From Candidatus Obscuribacterales bacterium (GTDB lineage: Bacteria; Cyanobacteriota; Vampirovibrionia; Obscuribacterales; Obscuribacteraceae): 36,599 nucleotides of DNA. The translations under genes and the position numbers were made by a program. The notes beneath the pieces were generated by a model, which was not told the DNA's origin, ran no database searches, and saw only the letters and a program-made list of their open reading frames with translations. The stretch is taken from the NCBI GenBank assembly GCA_949127735.1, contig CASBPX010000243.1:1-36599 (forward strand), given 5' to 3'. Positions 1 to 8,714 of the stretch are shown piece by piece; position 1 is the first letter of the stretch; every line of letters begins with the position of its first letter.

Positions 1-1284
1 GGCGCCACCGAGTCGAAAGCTGATGTAGTAATTGTGGAAGTAGGCGGCACAGTTGGTGACATCGAGAGTTTAATTTTCCTCGAAGCCATTCGTCAGATGA
101 GAAAAGATATTGGTCGCGATAACGTTTGTTATATCCACGTCACTATCATTCCAAATTTACGCACCACTAACGAACTGAAAACCAAACCAACCCAACACAG
201 TGTCGACACTTTGCGAAGTCGCGGTATCCAGCCAGATATTCTCGTCTGCCGCACTGAAAAAAATCTGCCTTCTGCAGTGCGCGAAAAGCTTTCGCTATTC
301 ACCGACGTTGATGCCGATTGCGTCATTCAGTGCAAAGACGTACAACATTTATATGAAGTACCGCTTTTGATGGAACAGGAAGGTCTGGCCGGCAGAGTTC
401 TTGAAAGACTGCATTTGCCCAATACTGAACCAGACCTAAAAGCATGGCGTGAACTTGTTGACCGGGTGAAAAAACCATCCAAACAAGTCACGGTAGCTAT
501 CGTCGGCAAATATGTGATGCTCTCAGACGCTTATATTTCAGTTGTTGAATCGCTTAAGCATGCTGGTGCCAAACATGACTGTCAGGTCAATATCAAATGG
601 GTGTTGTCGGAAGACGTAGAGAAGAAAGGCGCCAAAGAATATCTCACCGATGTCGACGGCATTCTGGTGCCGGGCGGCTTTGGCGATAGAGGTATTGAAG
701 GAAAAATTTTAGCGGCCGAATATGCCCGGATGCAAAAAATTCCTTACCTGGGTTTGTGCCTTGGTATGCAAATTGCCGTAATCGAATTTGCCCGTAATGT
801 AGGCAATATGAAAGATGCTCACTCGACCGAATTCAATCCCAAATCAACTTTCCCTGTAATTGACTTAATGCCGGATCAGCATAACGTCACGCAAAAAGGC
901 GGCACCATGCGCCTTGGCCGTTATCCTTGCGTACTTAAAGAAGGCAGTATTGCCGCCAAAGTGTATGGCACCACTGAAATTTCTGAACGCCACAGACACC
1001 GTTATGAAGTTAATAACGATCTGCGAGAAACCTTAAGTAAACATGGTCTGGTTTTCTCAGGCCTGTCTCCTGACGAGCGTCTGGTGGAGATGATCGAACT
1101 ACCGGGTCACCCGTTCTTCGTCGCTTGCCAGTTCCACCCTGAACTGAAGAGCCGGCCAGACAATGCTCACCCGCTATTTGTTGGATTTGTAGAAGCCATG
1201 GTCACAGAAGCTAATCGGCGTGGTACTGAGCGTGGTATCGCACCAATTAAACCGACCAATTACGAAGCCCAGCTTTCTAACTAG
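1..1284 (+). CDS. pyrG: CTP synthase (glutamine-hydrolysing), 5' truncated by window edge
   Basis: Makes CTP from UTP, ATP and glutamine in the cytosol, the last step of de novo pyrimidine nucleotide synthesis. The frame is open from base 1, so the first roughly 125 residues of the synthase domain lie outside the window; a GTG at 34 is internal, because the family text ([17 protein letters not shown]) runs straight through it. The visible 427 residues hold the end of the synthetase domain with GGTVGDIES and then a class I glutamine amidotransferase domain with the oxyanion motif GGFGDRG, the nucleophile elbow GLCLGMQ (Cys codon at 757) and the FHPE His-Glu pair near 1135. The C-terminus is complete. 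The TAG stop overlaps the stop of the convergent corA within one CTAG. Identification is near certain. Confidence 0.97.
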   Translation, partial: GATESKADVVIVEVGGTVGDIESLIFLEAIRQMRKDIGRDNVCYIHVTIIPNLRTTNELKTKPTQHSVDTLRSRGIQPDILVCRTEKNLPSAVREKLSLFTDVDADCVIQCKDVQHLYEVPLLMEQEGLAGRVLERLHLPNTEPDLKAWRELVDRVKKPSKQVTVAIVGKYVMLSDAYISVVESLKHAGAKHDCQVNIKWVLSEDVEKKGAKEYLTDVDGILVPGGFGDRGIEGKILAAEYARMQKIPYLGLCLGMQIAVIEFARNVGNMKDAHSTEFNPKSTFPVIDLMPDQHNVTQKGGTMRLGRYPCVLKEGSIAAKVYGTTEISERHRHRYEVNNDLRETLSKHGLVFSGLSPDERLVEMIELPGHPFFVACQFHPELKSRPDNAHPLFVGFVEAMVTEANRRGTERGIAPIKPTNYEAQLSN

Positions 1285-2438
1285 ACTGCATCAGGCGGGT
1301 TGGCTTTACTAGGTCCAAACTTATCTGAACGCAAAAGCAAAAACACCATCAAAGTCGAAGTCACTACCATCAGTGCCAGTGCAAAGAAGTAGCCATATTC
1401 CCAGTGAAGCTCAGGCATATTAAAGGGTGACGCTGCTGTATTGAAATTCATGCCATAAATACCGGCAATTAAGGTAGGCGGCGCACAAATAGTAGTGACC
1501 ACTGTGAGCGTCTTCATGACTTCGTTCAGTCTGTTGCTGATACTCGACAAATAAACATCCATCAAATCAGAACAAAGTTCGCGATAAGTTTCAATCAAGT
1601 CGGTAATTTGCACCACATGGTCATAGCAGTCGCGCAAGTGCAGAAGTGTTTCGGGGGCGAAATTGTCTGGACTGGTGCGCAGTATTGAACTCAAAGCCTC
1701 TCGCAGTGGAAAAAGAGCGCGACGCAAAGTCAGCAGTTCGCGCTTTGACTCATGCACCTGGGCAACGAGCTTTCTTGTGGGCGCATCAAGAATGCGATCT
1801 TCAATAATTTCAAGGCGTTCGCCAAAAATTTCCAGCACCGGATAATATGCGTCGATAATGCTGTCGATAAGCGCGTAAGTGAGATAATCGGCGCCGTGGC
1901 TACGCAACTTGCCGCGCCCTTTGCGCAAGCGGTCAAGCACGGGTTTGGTAGCGTCAACCGGTCCTTCCTGAAAAGTAACGACAAAACCATCACCCACATA
2001 CATACTTACTTGTTCTGTGGCAATCTGTTCAGCATGGAGACCTTCGCACTTAGGGTCTTTTGAAATTCGATCAATCATGTGAGCGACAAGAAAGAAATTT
2101 GCATCGTATTGTTCAAATTTTGCCCGCTGATGCAAATGCACAATATCTTCCATCGCCAGAGCGTGAATGTGAAATAATTCCCCCAGCCCTTTAATTATTT
2201 CGGCGCTACCAAGTCCTTCTACGTTAACCCAGAGCACCGGCCATTTTCCGATTTGAGCTTCAATCGGGGCCAGATCGGTGACAATTTCTTCCATAAATTT
2301 GTCGGCGCCAAAAGCAATAAAAGAAACAACAGATTTGGGTGCATTTGGATCAATGGTATACGCTTCAGGATCAGCTCCTTGCACCCGATTTGGTGCTACT
2401 GGCGCACGGCGCCTTTTGGCTCGGCTGTGTTTAGTCAA
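1281..2438 (-). CDS. corA: CorA-family magnesium/cobalt transporter
   Basis: Inner-membrane divalent cation channel of the CorA/MIT superfamily. The 385-residue protein has a large N-terminal cytosolic domain, a long charged helical stalk (roughly residues 190-310) and two C-terminal membrane segments. The first of these ends in the diagnostic YGMNFN motif, the ion selectivity loop. The start is a TTG at 2438 placed inside the stop of the upstream gene (8-nt overlap) with AGGA 7 nt upstream, so translation is probably coupled. The basic N-terminus ([10 protein letters not shown]) is ordinary for this family. The gene converges on pyrG and overlaps its stop codon by 4 nt. Whether it carries Mg, Co or Zn cannot be read from sequence. 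Confidence 0.93.
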   Translation of the reverse strand: MTKHSRAKRRRAPVAPNRVQGADPEAYTIDPNAPKSVVSFIAFGADKFMEEIVTDLAPIEAQIGKWPVLWVNVEGLGSAEIIKGLGELFHIHALAMEDIVHLHQRAKFEQYDANFFLVAHMIDRISKDPKCEGLHAEQIATEQVSMYVGDGFVVTFQEGPVDATKPVLDRLRKGRGKLRSHGADYLTYALIDSIIDAYYPVLEIFGERLEIIEDRILDAPTRKLVAQVHESKRELLTLRRALFPLREALSSILRTSPDNFAPETLLHLRDCYDHVVQITDLIETYRELCSDLMDVYLSSISNRLNEVMKTLTVVTTICAPPTLIAGIYGMNFNTAASPFNMPELHWEYGYFFALALMVVTSTLMVFLLLRSDKFGPSKANPPDAV

Positions 2439-3762
2439 GGGTGTGTCCTGGTTTTTGTTGAGCAGAACGGTGGTCTAGCGATTTCCAGGTTTCGATGGCC
2501 CAGAGCTGTTCTGATTCTGTTTCAAAACAAATAGTAATTTGCGAAAAAGTTCCATGAGCTGCAGATACTCCGCGCAGCATCCAGAAAGCACTGTCTTCGT
2601 CAGACACTCTTTCGAAAAAAGCACGGCCGTGAACTGGCCCGTGTTCATATTTAAGGGGATCATCAATCACTTTGATTTTCTGCAAAATGTCTAAAGCATC
2701 CAGACTTTGGCCGCTGCTGTCACTTGCCGACATGCATGTAACTCTTACATTTCTGGTTTCGTCAAAAGCCAAAAATGTCTGGCCTTCTTCCAGCTCTTCC
2801 ACAAAATTACCAGGTACAGCTACAGACCAGCCGCCGCCCAGATTTTTGCGAACACCCTGCCGGCGATAGCCTACTAATTTAGCGTTCAATGCTTTGTCGG
2901 CCATGGTTTCGATTTGCTCTTCATACTCATAATCACAACCGAGAAAATCAATTACTTGCGCCCATTCTTTCCAGGGATATTTCAAATCAGGATCAAGACT
3001 GTAAGCGCTGTCGAGATGCTCCATAATGCGCTCGAGCAGCTCAGCTTCCTTTTCGGTTAGAGGTTCGCGCCAGCGCACCGTGTTCCACATATAGCAGAGC
3101 GCTCGTCCCAGGTGATACTCAGCACCATGGCCGTCTTCCCACCAGGGAAAAATATCGCGGCCGCTGAGTGGCTCTGCCGAAACTAGATCAAGCCAATCAA
3201 GAGTGCGTGGGCCCAACTGTGTCAAAATCGGCTCTGGCACATCAAACTGATGACCATCAAATGGCATGGCCAAATGAAATTTAGCGCCATTTTTAGAAAG
3301 CTCTTTTACTCTTTTGGAAAGCGCACCAATCCAAGACTCAAATTCGCTGTAGAGCCTGACTTTATCGCCGCTATCAAAATAGCCGGTCTCGTCGACAAAT
3401 TCGTTTTGATCGTCGGCCACCCATTCAATGCCGTGCACTTGCGATAGTTTGCGCACCAGGTCGCAAACGAAAATGTGGTAGCCAGGTCCGGCAGACGAAG
3501 TGGCCGCCGCCACCAGCAACGAGCCATCTTCACAGGGTGACAGCATAATTGGTTCAGCACCCGGGTGAAGCAAAACCATTAAGCATGGGTTGCCTTCCCC
3601 GTCGTCGGTCCACTGACTCCACTCGAGCTCGTCAAAAGCAACGTTTGTTAGCCAGGTCTCGAGTTCTTCAAGCTTTTTGCGGTCGAAAATATTAGGCGTA
3701 GGCCCGGCCGCTCGTATGATATCTGGGGCAAACTGCCCTTTTAAATACAAACCGAGACTCAT
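2431..3762 (-). CDS. conserved-looking hypothetical protein, acidic and Trp-rich, 443 aa
   Basis: I do not recognise the family. The protein is soluble, with no signal peptide or membrane segment, and is rich in Glu/Asp and Trp. The middle part (about residues 195-300) contains a helix-rich stretch including WEDGHGAEYHLGRALCYMW. The last 140 residues look like a separate beta-rich domain (GGGWSVAVPGNFVEELEEG, then HGRAFFERVSDEDSAFW). The ATG start is supported by a strong GGAGGA 4 nt upstream. It probably has its own promoter just upstream and is translationally coupled to corA downstream. It lies next to a DUF1963-like gene, a neighbourhood type that in other genomes includes immunity-type or housekeeping orphan proteins. 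No function is claimed. Confidence 0.75.
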   Translation of the reverse strand: MSLGLYLKGQFAPDIIRAAGPTPNIFDRKKLEELETWLTNVAFDELEWSQWTDDGEGNPCLMVLLHPGAEPIMLSPCEDGSLLVAAATSSAGPGYHIFVCDLVRKLSQVHGIEWVADDQNEFVDETGYFDSGDKVRLYSEFESWIGALSKRVKELSKNGAKFHLAMPFDGHQFDVPEPILTQLGPRTLDWLDLVSAEPLSGRDIFPWWEDGHGAEYHLGRALCYMWNTVRWREPLTEKEAELLERIMEHLDSAYSLDPDLKYPWKEWAQVIDFLGCDYEYEEQIETMADKALNAKLVGYRRQGVRKNLGGGWSVAVPGNFVEELEEGQTFLAFDETRNVRVTCMSASDSSGQSLDALDILQKIKVIDDPLKYEHGPVHGRAFFERVSDEDSAFWMLRGVSAAHGTFSQITICFETESEQLWAIETWKSLDHRSAQQKPGHTLD

Positions 3763-3783
3763 TGTGTCCTCCCTGACAGTCTG

Positions 3784-3810
3784 ATTCTACACTGCCCCGG
3801 CCATGGTCAA
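3784..3810 (-). promoter_or_regulatory. candidate sigma-70-type promoter for the 443-aa gene and corA
   Basis: On the minus strand TTGACC (3805-3810) and TAGAAT (3784-3789) are separated by 15 nt, a short but usable spacing, upstream of the GGAGGA ribosome-binding site of the gene starting at 3762. The gap from the preceding gene (stop at 3861) is 98 nt, the longest in this minus-strand run, which fits a new transcription start here. Confidence 0.4.
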
Positions 3811-3860
3811 ACAGCTATCTTGACCAGCCCAGCCAGAGAGCTGCCAAGATATGCTCAATT

Positions 3861-4706
3861 TCAGCGAGTTTCACAAATCATCCACACTTTGTGAAAGCGA
3901 CGGGCGGCTAGATCGTGGGCGCGAATAGCGAAATAAAGTCGGCCTTGATCGACCCACATCATCTGTGCCTGTTCATCGCTATCGAGCTGCAGTAAAAGCA
4001 CCCACTGCTCTGAAGCAAGGGCTAACTTTTCGCCTTCAGGTGAGGAAAAATCGAAATCATCCTCAAGCTCGATGCCGGTGCTGGCAATTTCGCAATCTAA
4101 TTTAAAATCGCCTGCTATATCCTGGCCAAAGCCAAACATTCTGTGAATCACACTGTCGCCATAAATTTCTTCTGCCGCCGCCAGGTAAGCGTCAAAAGTC
4201 TCATAGCCGCCCGGGCTGAGGGTGGCCATTTCAATAGTAATGGCCGGATATGAAAGTTCTTCGTGCAGGCTAACAGAACATGGTGCAAAAACCGAAGTAG
4301 GCGGCAAATTGCTTGGCGGATCGGTCTTCTTCAATAGCGCTTGGTCTTCAAAATAAAAGACACGAAAGCCCTGGCTATCGTCGATGTTATTGCCCCAGGG
4401 GCCGTCAAAAGCGTCATAGAAAAAGGAAAGTACACCTTTAGCAGGTAGCGGTTCATATGAGTTTTTAAAACTCTTGAGTTGGCTTAAATCTATTTGACAC
4501 AAGAAACCCAGAGGTATTTTCGCACGGCTCACAGGCCAATCAAATGCAAGTGGCAAACTGGGTCTTCCGCCGGCCCGCGAGGGGTTATTTTCGGTTTTGT
4601 CGGCGGCAAATTTCAAACGCAAAGAATGAGCCGGATTTTGAAAAAGTTCTTTAAAATCAGACAGATTATGCCGAACGAGCACGTCACTAATATTTAAACT
4701 TGTCAC
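3861..4706 (-). CDS. DUF1963 (YwqG-like) family protein
   Basis: The 281-residue soluble protein matches the YwqG/DUF1963 pattern: an N-terminal helix region, then GGRPSLPLAFDWPVSR, IPLGFLCQIDLSQLKSF, LPAKGVLSFFYDAFDGPWG, and near the C-terminus WVLLLQLDSDEQAQMMWVDQGRLYFAIRAHDLAARRF, all typical of this all-beta fold. The biochemical role of the family is unknown; members are often found near toxin/immunity-type genes. Start: GTG at 4706, immediately after the TAA stop of the upstream HAD gene, with GGA about 9 nt before it, so the two genes are almost certainly cotranscribed and coupled. About 150 nt separates it from the next gene of the run. Confidence 0.85.
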   Translation of the reverse strand: MTSLNISDVLVRHNLSDFKELFQNPAHSLRLKFAADKTENNPSRAGGRPSLPLAFDWPVSRAKIPLGFLCQIDLSQLKSFKNSYEPLPAKGVLSFFYDAFDGPWGNNIDDSQGFRVFYFEDQALLKKTDPPSNLPPTSVFAPCSVSLHEELSYPAITIEMATLSPGGYETFDAYLAAAEEIYGDSVIHRMFGFGQDIAGDFKLDCEIASTGIELEDDFDFSSPEGEKLALASEQWVLLLQLDSDEQAQMMWVDQGRLYFAIRAHDLAARRFHKVWMICETR

Positions 4707-5279
4707 TTAAAATATTCCGCTTAACTGATGCCAGTGAGTTTTATCTATCTTGCGAAAATCTGGCGCACCGCATATAGAGTCAAGATATTTACTCAGATGC
4801 TGCAGTTCCGTATCGTCAGTGTCACCTAAAAACGGCCGCACACATAAGGCGTTGGCGTTTTGCAGCGAGACTTTGCGCAACTCGTCGTCAACCATAATCA
4901 TCCGGGCCAACTCCACACCGTTTGCCACCACCTTACGCAAATCTTTGACAAAATATTCTTCGCCTTTGTGAAAATCAAAGCGTACAGTGCAGCGGCTTCT
5001 GTCCCAAACAAATAACGGAGGGGGTAAATCTTTCCACAACGCTTTAGCAATAGGGGCGATGTAATTGGAAGTAGCAGACGACCATAAACCTAAGGTATAG
5101 CGCTCGCCGCAATGGGCAAGAAACTCACGCACATGCGGACGATAGTAAATAAAATAGTGAGCTAAGACCATCTCTGGTGCGCGATCAAGAGCTTCGGTGA
5201 CTCCGCGAATCAAAGTCTCATCAAGGTCAAGAATTAGAAGCGGCTTCTCTATCACAAAGACTTTCCCACCTTCACTCAA
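4707..5279 (-). CDS. HAD-superfamily phosphatase of the NIF/FCP1 type
   Basis: The 190-residue protein contains all four HAD motifs in order: motif I LDLDETL (nucleophile Asp18 and Asp20), motif II LWSSAT, motif III Lys in YFVKDLRKV, and motif IV MIMVDDE. The RPHVREFLAHC stretch after motif I is typical of NIF/CTD-phosphatase-like domains, so a phosphatase is the best guess; the substrate is unknown. The longest frame starts with TTG at 5279, but a GTG at 5255 is preceded by AAGGTGGG at a good distance and would still keep motif I, so the true start may be 24 nt further in. The gene sits 11 nt after the upstream stop and abuts the DUF1963 gene, which implies one operon. Confidence 0.85.
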   Translation of the reverse strand: MSEGGKVFVIEKPLLILDLDETLIRGVTEALDRAPEMVLAHYFIYYRPHVREFLAHCGERYTLGLWSSATSNYIAPIAKALWKDLPPPLFVWDRSRCTVRFDFHKGEEYFVKDLRKVVANGVELARMIMVDDELRKVSLQNANALCVRPFLGDTDDTELQHLSKYLDSICGAPDFRKIDKTHWHQLSGIF

Positions 5280-5290
5280 TCACTCTAAAA

Positions 5291-6487
5291 TCAGGGAGCT
5301 ACAGTTTCGCCGAAGAGTCCTATCCACTCTTGTTCCAGCTCAGTATCGAAAAATAGAAGCCACGAATTAACCGGCAGCTTCTCCTGTTGTGCCACATTTC
5401 GAAGCACCACAATCGCTACTTCAAAATTTTCTACGGCCAGATCAATAAACAGATGTTCGGCGTCATGACCAAAACCAAACACACAACCGGCCTCAGCCGC
5501 GCGCAGCTGCTGGTCAACTTGCCCACGCAATTTGACAAACCACTCTGTAGCCACAAGCAATTCGCCACCGGTAATTTTCAGGTAGCAAAAACGCTCGCCA
5601 TGTTTGGTAAAACGTTCTGAATAAAAAAGGCCATTCAACACAATCGATTCAACTATGTCTTTCTTAGCTGAAACGAAAGTGCGCCGTGTTGCCGCTGAGC
5701 GACTGGCAGCATCTTCAAATGTCAAAAGTTCTGCTGGTTGCAGTGTTTGCAAACGCAACGGCTCATCATCGATTTGCAACTTGATTTCGAGCACCACTTT
5801 ATCAACCGCTTGAGCAAACTCAGAAAGTGACTTAGTGTGCGACATATCTATTGGCTTATCACGATCAAACAGACTGACGATTCGACCAGCACTTGTGTTA
5901 ATAACTTGGGTAGTGATAGTGCCAATCCACTTATTGAGCGTATCTTCGCCAACCAAATATTCACACAAACAATAGGCGGTTTCAATATCCTCGCGATCGT
6001 TTTCGCCGCTGAACGAGTCTGAGAAGAATGTGACGTCGACAACATTGCGGCTGGAGCGCACGCAAGTGATTTTAGTTTCGGGAATGCTGAGACCTGTGCG
6101 AGACTCAAAAATAGATTGCAGCACATCTACGCTCAGTGCCGGTCGCACCGGAAGAAATGACCAACCTTCAATATGGGGCGCCATTTCTACAATCGTTTTT
6201 ACCAGTGGCCTTTTATAGTGATCCATTTCTGGAGTGATAATAAACAAACAAGTATCATCATCGCCGGGCCATAATTCCCAGAGCAAATTTTCGTTGATTT
6301 TATTGAGCCCGTCATCAACCCAATTGGCCAGTTCGTCGATAGGTAATGGTCTGCGCCCGCGAATGTGCGATTCAAATTCTTTAGAACGCTTGGCAAACAG
6401 TTGCCACCAGTTTTCAATCTGGTCAAGCACGCGCTTGCGGTAGAGCACTTCGGTCTGAGACTGATTGTCGATGTAGCGCCAACGCAT
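5291..6487 (-). CDS. conserved hypothetical protein, 398 aa
   Basis: I recognise a layout seen in uncharacterised bacterial proteins but no named family. The first 130 residues (FAKRSKEFESHIRG, then LANWVDDGLNKINENLLWEL, then TCLFIITPEMD, ending in IEGWSFLPVRPAL) resemble small cytosolic proteins of unknown function that begin with a Trp-rich helix and end in W.F.PFRP. The remaining 270 residues are alpha/beta with a last beta-rich part ending in NSWLLFFDTELEQEWIGLFG. No signal peptide, membrane segment or catalytic motif is visible. The ATG start at 6487 has no clear ribosome-binding site. This is the first gene of the minus-strand run that continues through the HAD, DUF1963, 443-aa and corA genes. 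Confidence 0.7.
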   Translation of the reverse strand: MRWRYIDNQSQTEVLYRKRVLDQIENWWQLFAKRSKEFESHIRGRRPLPIDELANWVDDGLNKINENLLWELWPGDDDTCLFIITPEMDHYKRPLVKTIVEMAPHIEGWSFLPVRPALSVDVLQSIFESRTGLSIPETKITCVRSSRNVVDVTFFSDSFSGENDREDIETAYCLCEYLVGEDTLNKWIGTITTQVINTSAGRIVSLFDRDKPIDMSHTKSLSEFAQAVDKVVLEIKLQIDDEPLRLQTLQPAELLTFEDAASRSAATRRTFVSAKKDIVESIVLNGLFYSERFTKHGERFCYLKITGGELLVATEWFVKLRGQVDQQLRAAEAGCVFGFGHDAEHLFIDLAVENFEVAIVVLRNVAQQEKLPVNSWLLFFDTELEQEWIGLFGETVAP

Positions 6488-6591
6488 TTGCTATTTGGAA
6501 TCCGGTGAAATATATTCGTCATTGAGACAGGACCATAGCTTACTGGAATCGAAGCTAAACTGTCTGAAATGAACCGCCGTTAAGCAGCATT

Positions 6592-6864
6592 TCAAGGGCT
6601 CTTGACCGGTCCGGCGCTGGTTTTGCCCGTATAGAGCTCTTGATAAAATTCATCCAGATTCAGTGGCAGAGCCGCAAGGGCGTTATAAGCGAGGCCCGTT
6701 TGCCCAACCAGCAAGTCCAAAAGTAAATCTTCCGGCATGATTAAGGCGCCTGCAATATTTGCAACCACATAATCGCCACCACGACGGCATGTGGCTTAAA
6801 TTTGGTCGAGACCTCTGCACCCTCCGGCGCGCCGTATAGCCGGGCGATTTTAGCGCTGGGCAAC
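6592..6864 (-). pseudogene. possible frameshifted remnant of a small gene
   Basis: This is the only content I see in the 362-nt gap between the genes at 6487 and 6850. On the minus strand two overlapping frames both look coding. The upstream one reads LPSAKIARLYGAPEGAEVST, then KFKPHAVVV, and stops near 6748. The downstream one is open from a TAA near 6800, reading GGDYVVANIAGALIMPEDL and later GQTGLAYNALAALPLNLDEF, and ends at TGA 6592-6594. A single-base frameshift around 6780-6795 would join them into a protein of about 90 residues. Alternatively the ATG at 6738 starts an intact 48-residue ORF. No family is recognised and the start is uncertain. Confidence 0.35.
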
Positions 6865-7914
6865 TTTAGCGCTGGCCCGCGCTCTTAATGCCTGCGCTTC
6901 AGTCGGTCGAGCAGTCGATTGCATCAATTCGGCATAATTTTCGAGCACGCTGGCAAATTGCTGATTAGAGATGCCGCTGTTAGCATCATAAATAGCAATG
7001 GCACGTTTATATAGAGGTTCGGCGTCAGCAAAACGGCCCTGAGTGCGGTAAAGAATAGCCAGGTTATTGCAAGCGGTGGCCACAGCCGGGCTGTCTTTGC
7101 CTGAAGCCTTTTCGTAAATGGCCAGGGCGCGACTGTAGAGTGGCTCGGCCTCGGCATATTTCTTTTGCGCGCGATAAAGTTCGGCCAAATTATTGCAAGC
7201 ATTAGCTACTTCAAGGCTATCCTTACCAGAGGCGCGCTCGAAGATGGAAACAGACCATTTAAATATGGGCTCAGCCTGTTGCAGCTTACCCTGAGCATAA
7301 TAAAGACTGGCCAAATTATTGCGCACATTGGCAGCATCGGCTGACTCTACCCCACTGGTCTTTTCATAGATAGACTGTGCTGCTTTATAGAGTGCTTCGG
7401 CTTGAGGATAATGACCGGTTTGAAAATAGACCTGTGCCAGGCTGTTTTCGCTTTCGGCAATGGGTAAGGCACCGGCCGTCAGATTATCTTCGCGGATAGA
7501 AAGTGCTTGTTGCAGTGTTTGCTCAGCCGCCTCAAACTTACCCTGCTGCGTGAGCGAGACACCCTGACCATTGAGAGATTCCGCCAGAGCCACCAGTTGT
7601 GGTGCCATGGCTTGATGCTGCAATTTGGTGGCACGCTTGAACAAGTCATCGGCTTCGCTATACTTGCCTTGCTTAATGTATAAGTTGCCCAGAGCGTTTA
7701 ATGTCGGCGCGATAGATATGTCACCGCCACTTTTAGAACGCTCTTGACTCTCTAAGAGCTGCTTCAGTGTTTTCTCCGCTTCGGCAAAATTATTTGCTTT
7801 AATCTGCGTTTCCGCTTGCGTGCGCATATCAGTTGCACTGCTGGAACATCCACTCAGTGCTAACGAAACCATCGCTAGAGAAACCAGTGCCAGGCTGCCT
7901 GCAGACTTAATCAT
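6850..7914 (-). CDS. TPR-repeat lipoprotein (kinesin-light-chain-type repeats)
   Basis: The 354-residue exported protein starts with a lipoprotein signal peptide: hydrophobic residues 5-20, lipobox LSGC with the lipidated Cys at 23, then a Ser-rich linker. From about residue 28 to the end it consists of TPR units. The later ones are the 42-residue kinesin-light-chain type (for example NNLAILYRTQGRFADAEPLY, then KRAIAIY), six to seven in total. It is probably a membrane-anchored scaffold for protein interactions. It follows the glycine-zipper gene by 15 nt, so the two are probably cotranscribed. The ATG at 7914 has only a weak upstream AGG. Function beyond TPR binding cannot be read. Confidence 0.9.
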   Translation of the reverse strand: MIKSAGSLALVSLAMVSLALSGCSSSATDMRTQAETQIKANNFAEAEKTLKQLLESQERSKSGGDISIAPTLNALGNLYIKQGKYSEADDLFKRATKLQHQAMAPQLVALAESLNGQGVSLTQQGKFEAAEQTLQQALSIREDNLTAGALPIAESENSLAQVYFQTGHYPQAEALYKAAQSIYEKTSGVESADAANVRNNLASLYYAQGKLQQAEPIFKWSVSIFERASGKDSLEVANACNNLAELYRAQKKYAEAEPLYSRALAIYEKASGKDSPAVATACNNLAILYRTQGRFADAEPLYKRAIAIYDANSGISNQQFASVLENYAELMQSTARPTEAQALRARASAKVAQR

Positions 7915-7929
7915 GCTAATGCCTAATCC

Positions 7930-8562
7930 TTATTTAAGATGCTTGAACAAGCCAACACCAAGACCAACCGCCGCGCCGACACCGGCACCGGTTAGGGCCC
8001 GTTTGCCACCGCGACCAGATGCGGCACCGATGCCCAGACCGGCTAACGTACCAGTGGCGGTATCACGAGCAATGGGGTGACGCTTCATTGTTCTGCTGCT
8101 GCGCACGAGGCCAACACCAGCGCCAGTTCCCGCACCAATGGCGGCACCACGAACAACGCCACTGCCTGAAATTACACCAGTTAAAGCGCCGGCACCAGCA
8201 CCGACACCGGCGCCAATAGAAACAGCTTTAACTTTGGGGTGTCTCTGAAAATATGTGCGATCGTCACGCACGATAACGTCGCGGTAAACAGGCTTTTCAA
8301 CATAGACAGTTCTGGTTTGCGCGCTACTTGAATAAACGCGCCGCGGCGTTCTAGAACTTGGATTAACATTAGGAGTGACAACCGTCACAGTATTCGTGTT
8401 CGTATTATTATCATATACTGGCACTTGACGCACTAGTTGCGGCATGGCGGCGCTGCTGTTTACCTTCCCGCTCAAAACCGTAGTTTGGGAGAATGCCGGA
8501 AGCGTCTGTAGACCCACCATGGCAATGGCCAAAGATGCAGCGGATAATTTTCGACTCAGCAT
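7930..8562 (-). CDS. secreted glycine-zipper protein
   Basis: An exported protein of 210 residues. I chose the ATG at 8562, not the longer frame from 8589, because GAGGA lies 7 nt upstream and the protein then begins with a clean signal peptide (MLSRKLSAASLAIAMVG, cleavage after AFS). The central part is polar and Asn/Thr/Arg-rich. The C-terminal 100 residues are two glycine-zipper blocks (SIGAGVGAGAGALTGVISG, AAIGAGTGAGVGLV) and a third (GAGVGAAVGLGVGLFKHLK), able to insert in or pack against membranes as in outer-membrane-associated glycine-zipper proteins. The partner is probably the TPR lipoprotein encoded 15 nt downstream. Confidence 0.8.
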   Translation of the reverse strand: MLSRKLSAASLAIAMVGLQTLPAFSQTTVLSGKVNSSAAMPQLVRQVPVYDNNTNTNTVTVVTPNVNPSSRTPRRVYSSSAQTRTVYVEKPVYRDVIVRDDRTYFQRHPKVKAVSIGAGVGAGAGALTGVISGSGVVRGAAIGAGTGAGVGLVRSSRTMKRHPIARDTATGTLAGLGIGAASGRGGKRALTGAGVGAAVGLGVGLFKHLK

Positions 8563-8714
8563 GTAAATGTCCTCAGGTGCAAACACCAATTTCTATTTGC
8601 GTTGTCTACTGAGAGACGCCTGGCACCGTAAGAAGTTCCCCCTTGGCCGCAAAACGCGATTTGGCAGGCAAAAAACTTGTTGCAAAGTGTTTACAGCGTT
8701 AAGCAAGGTACATA

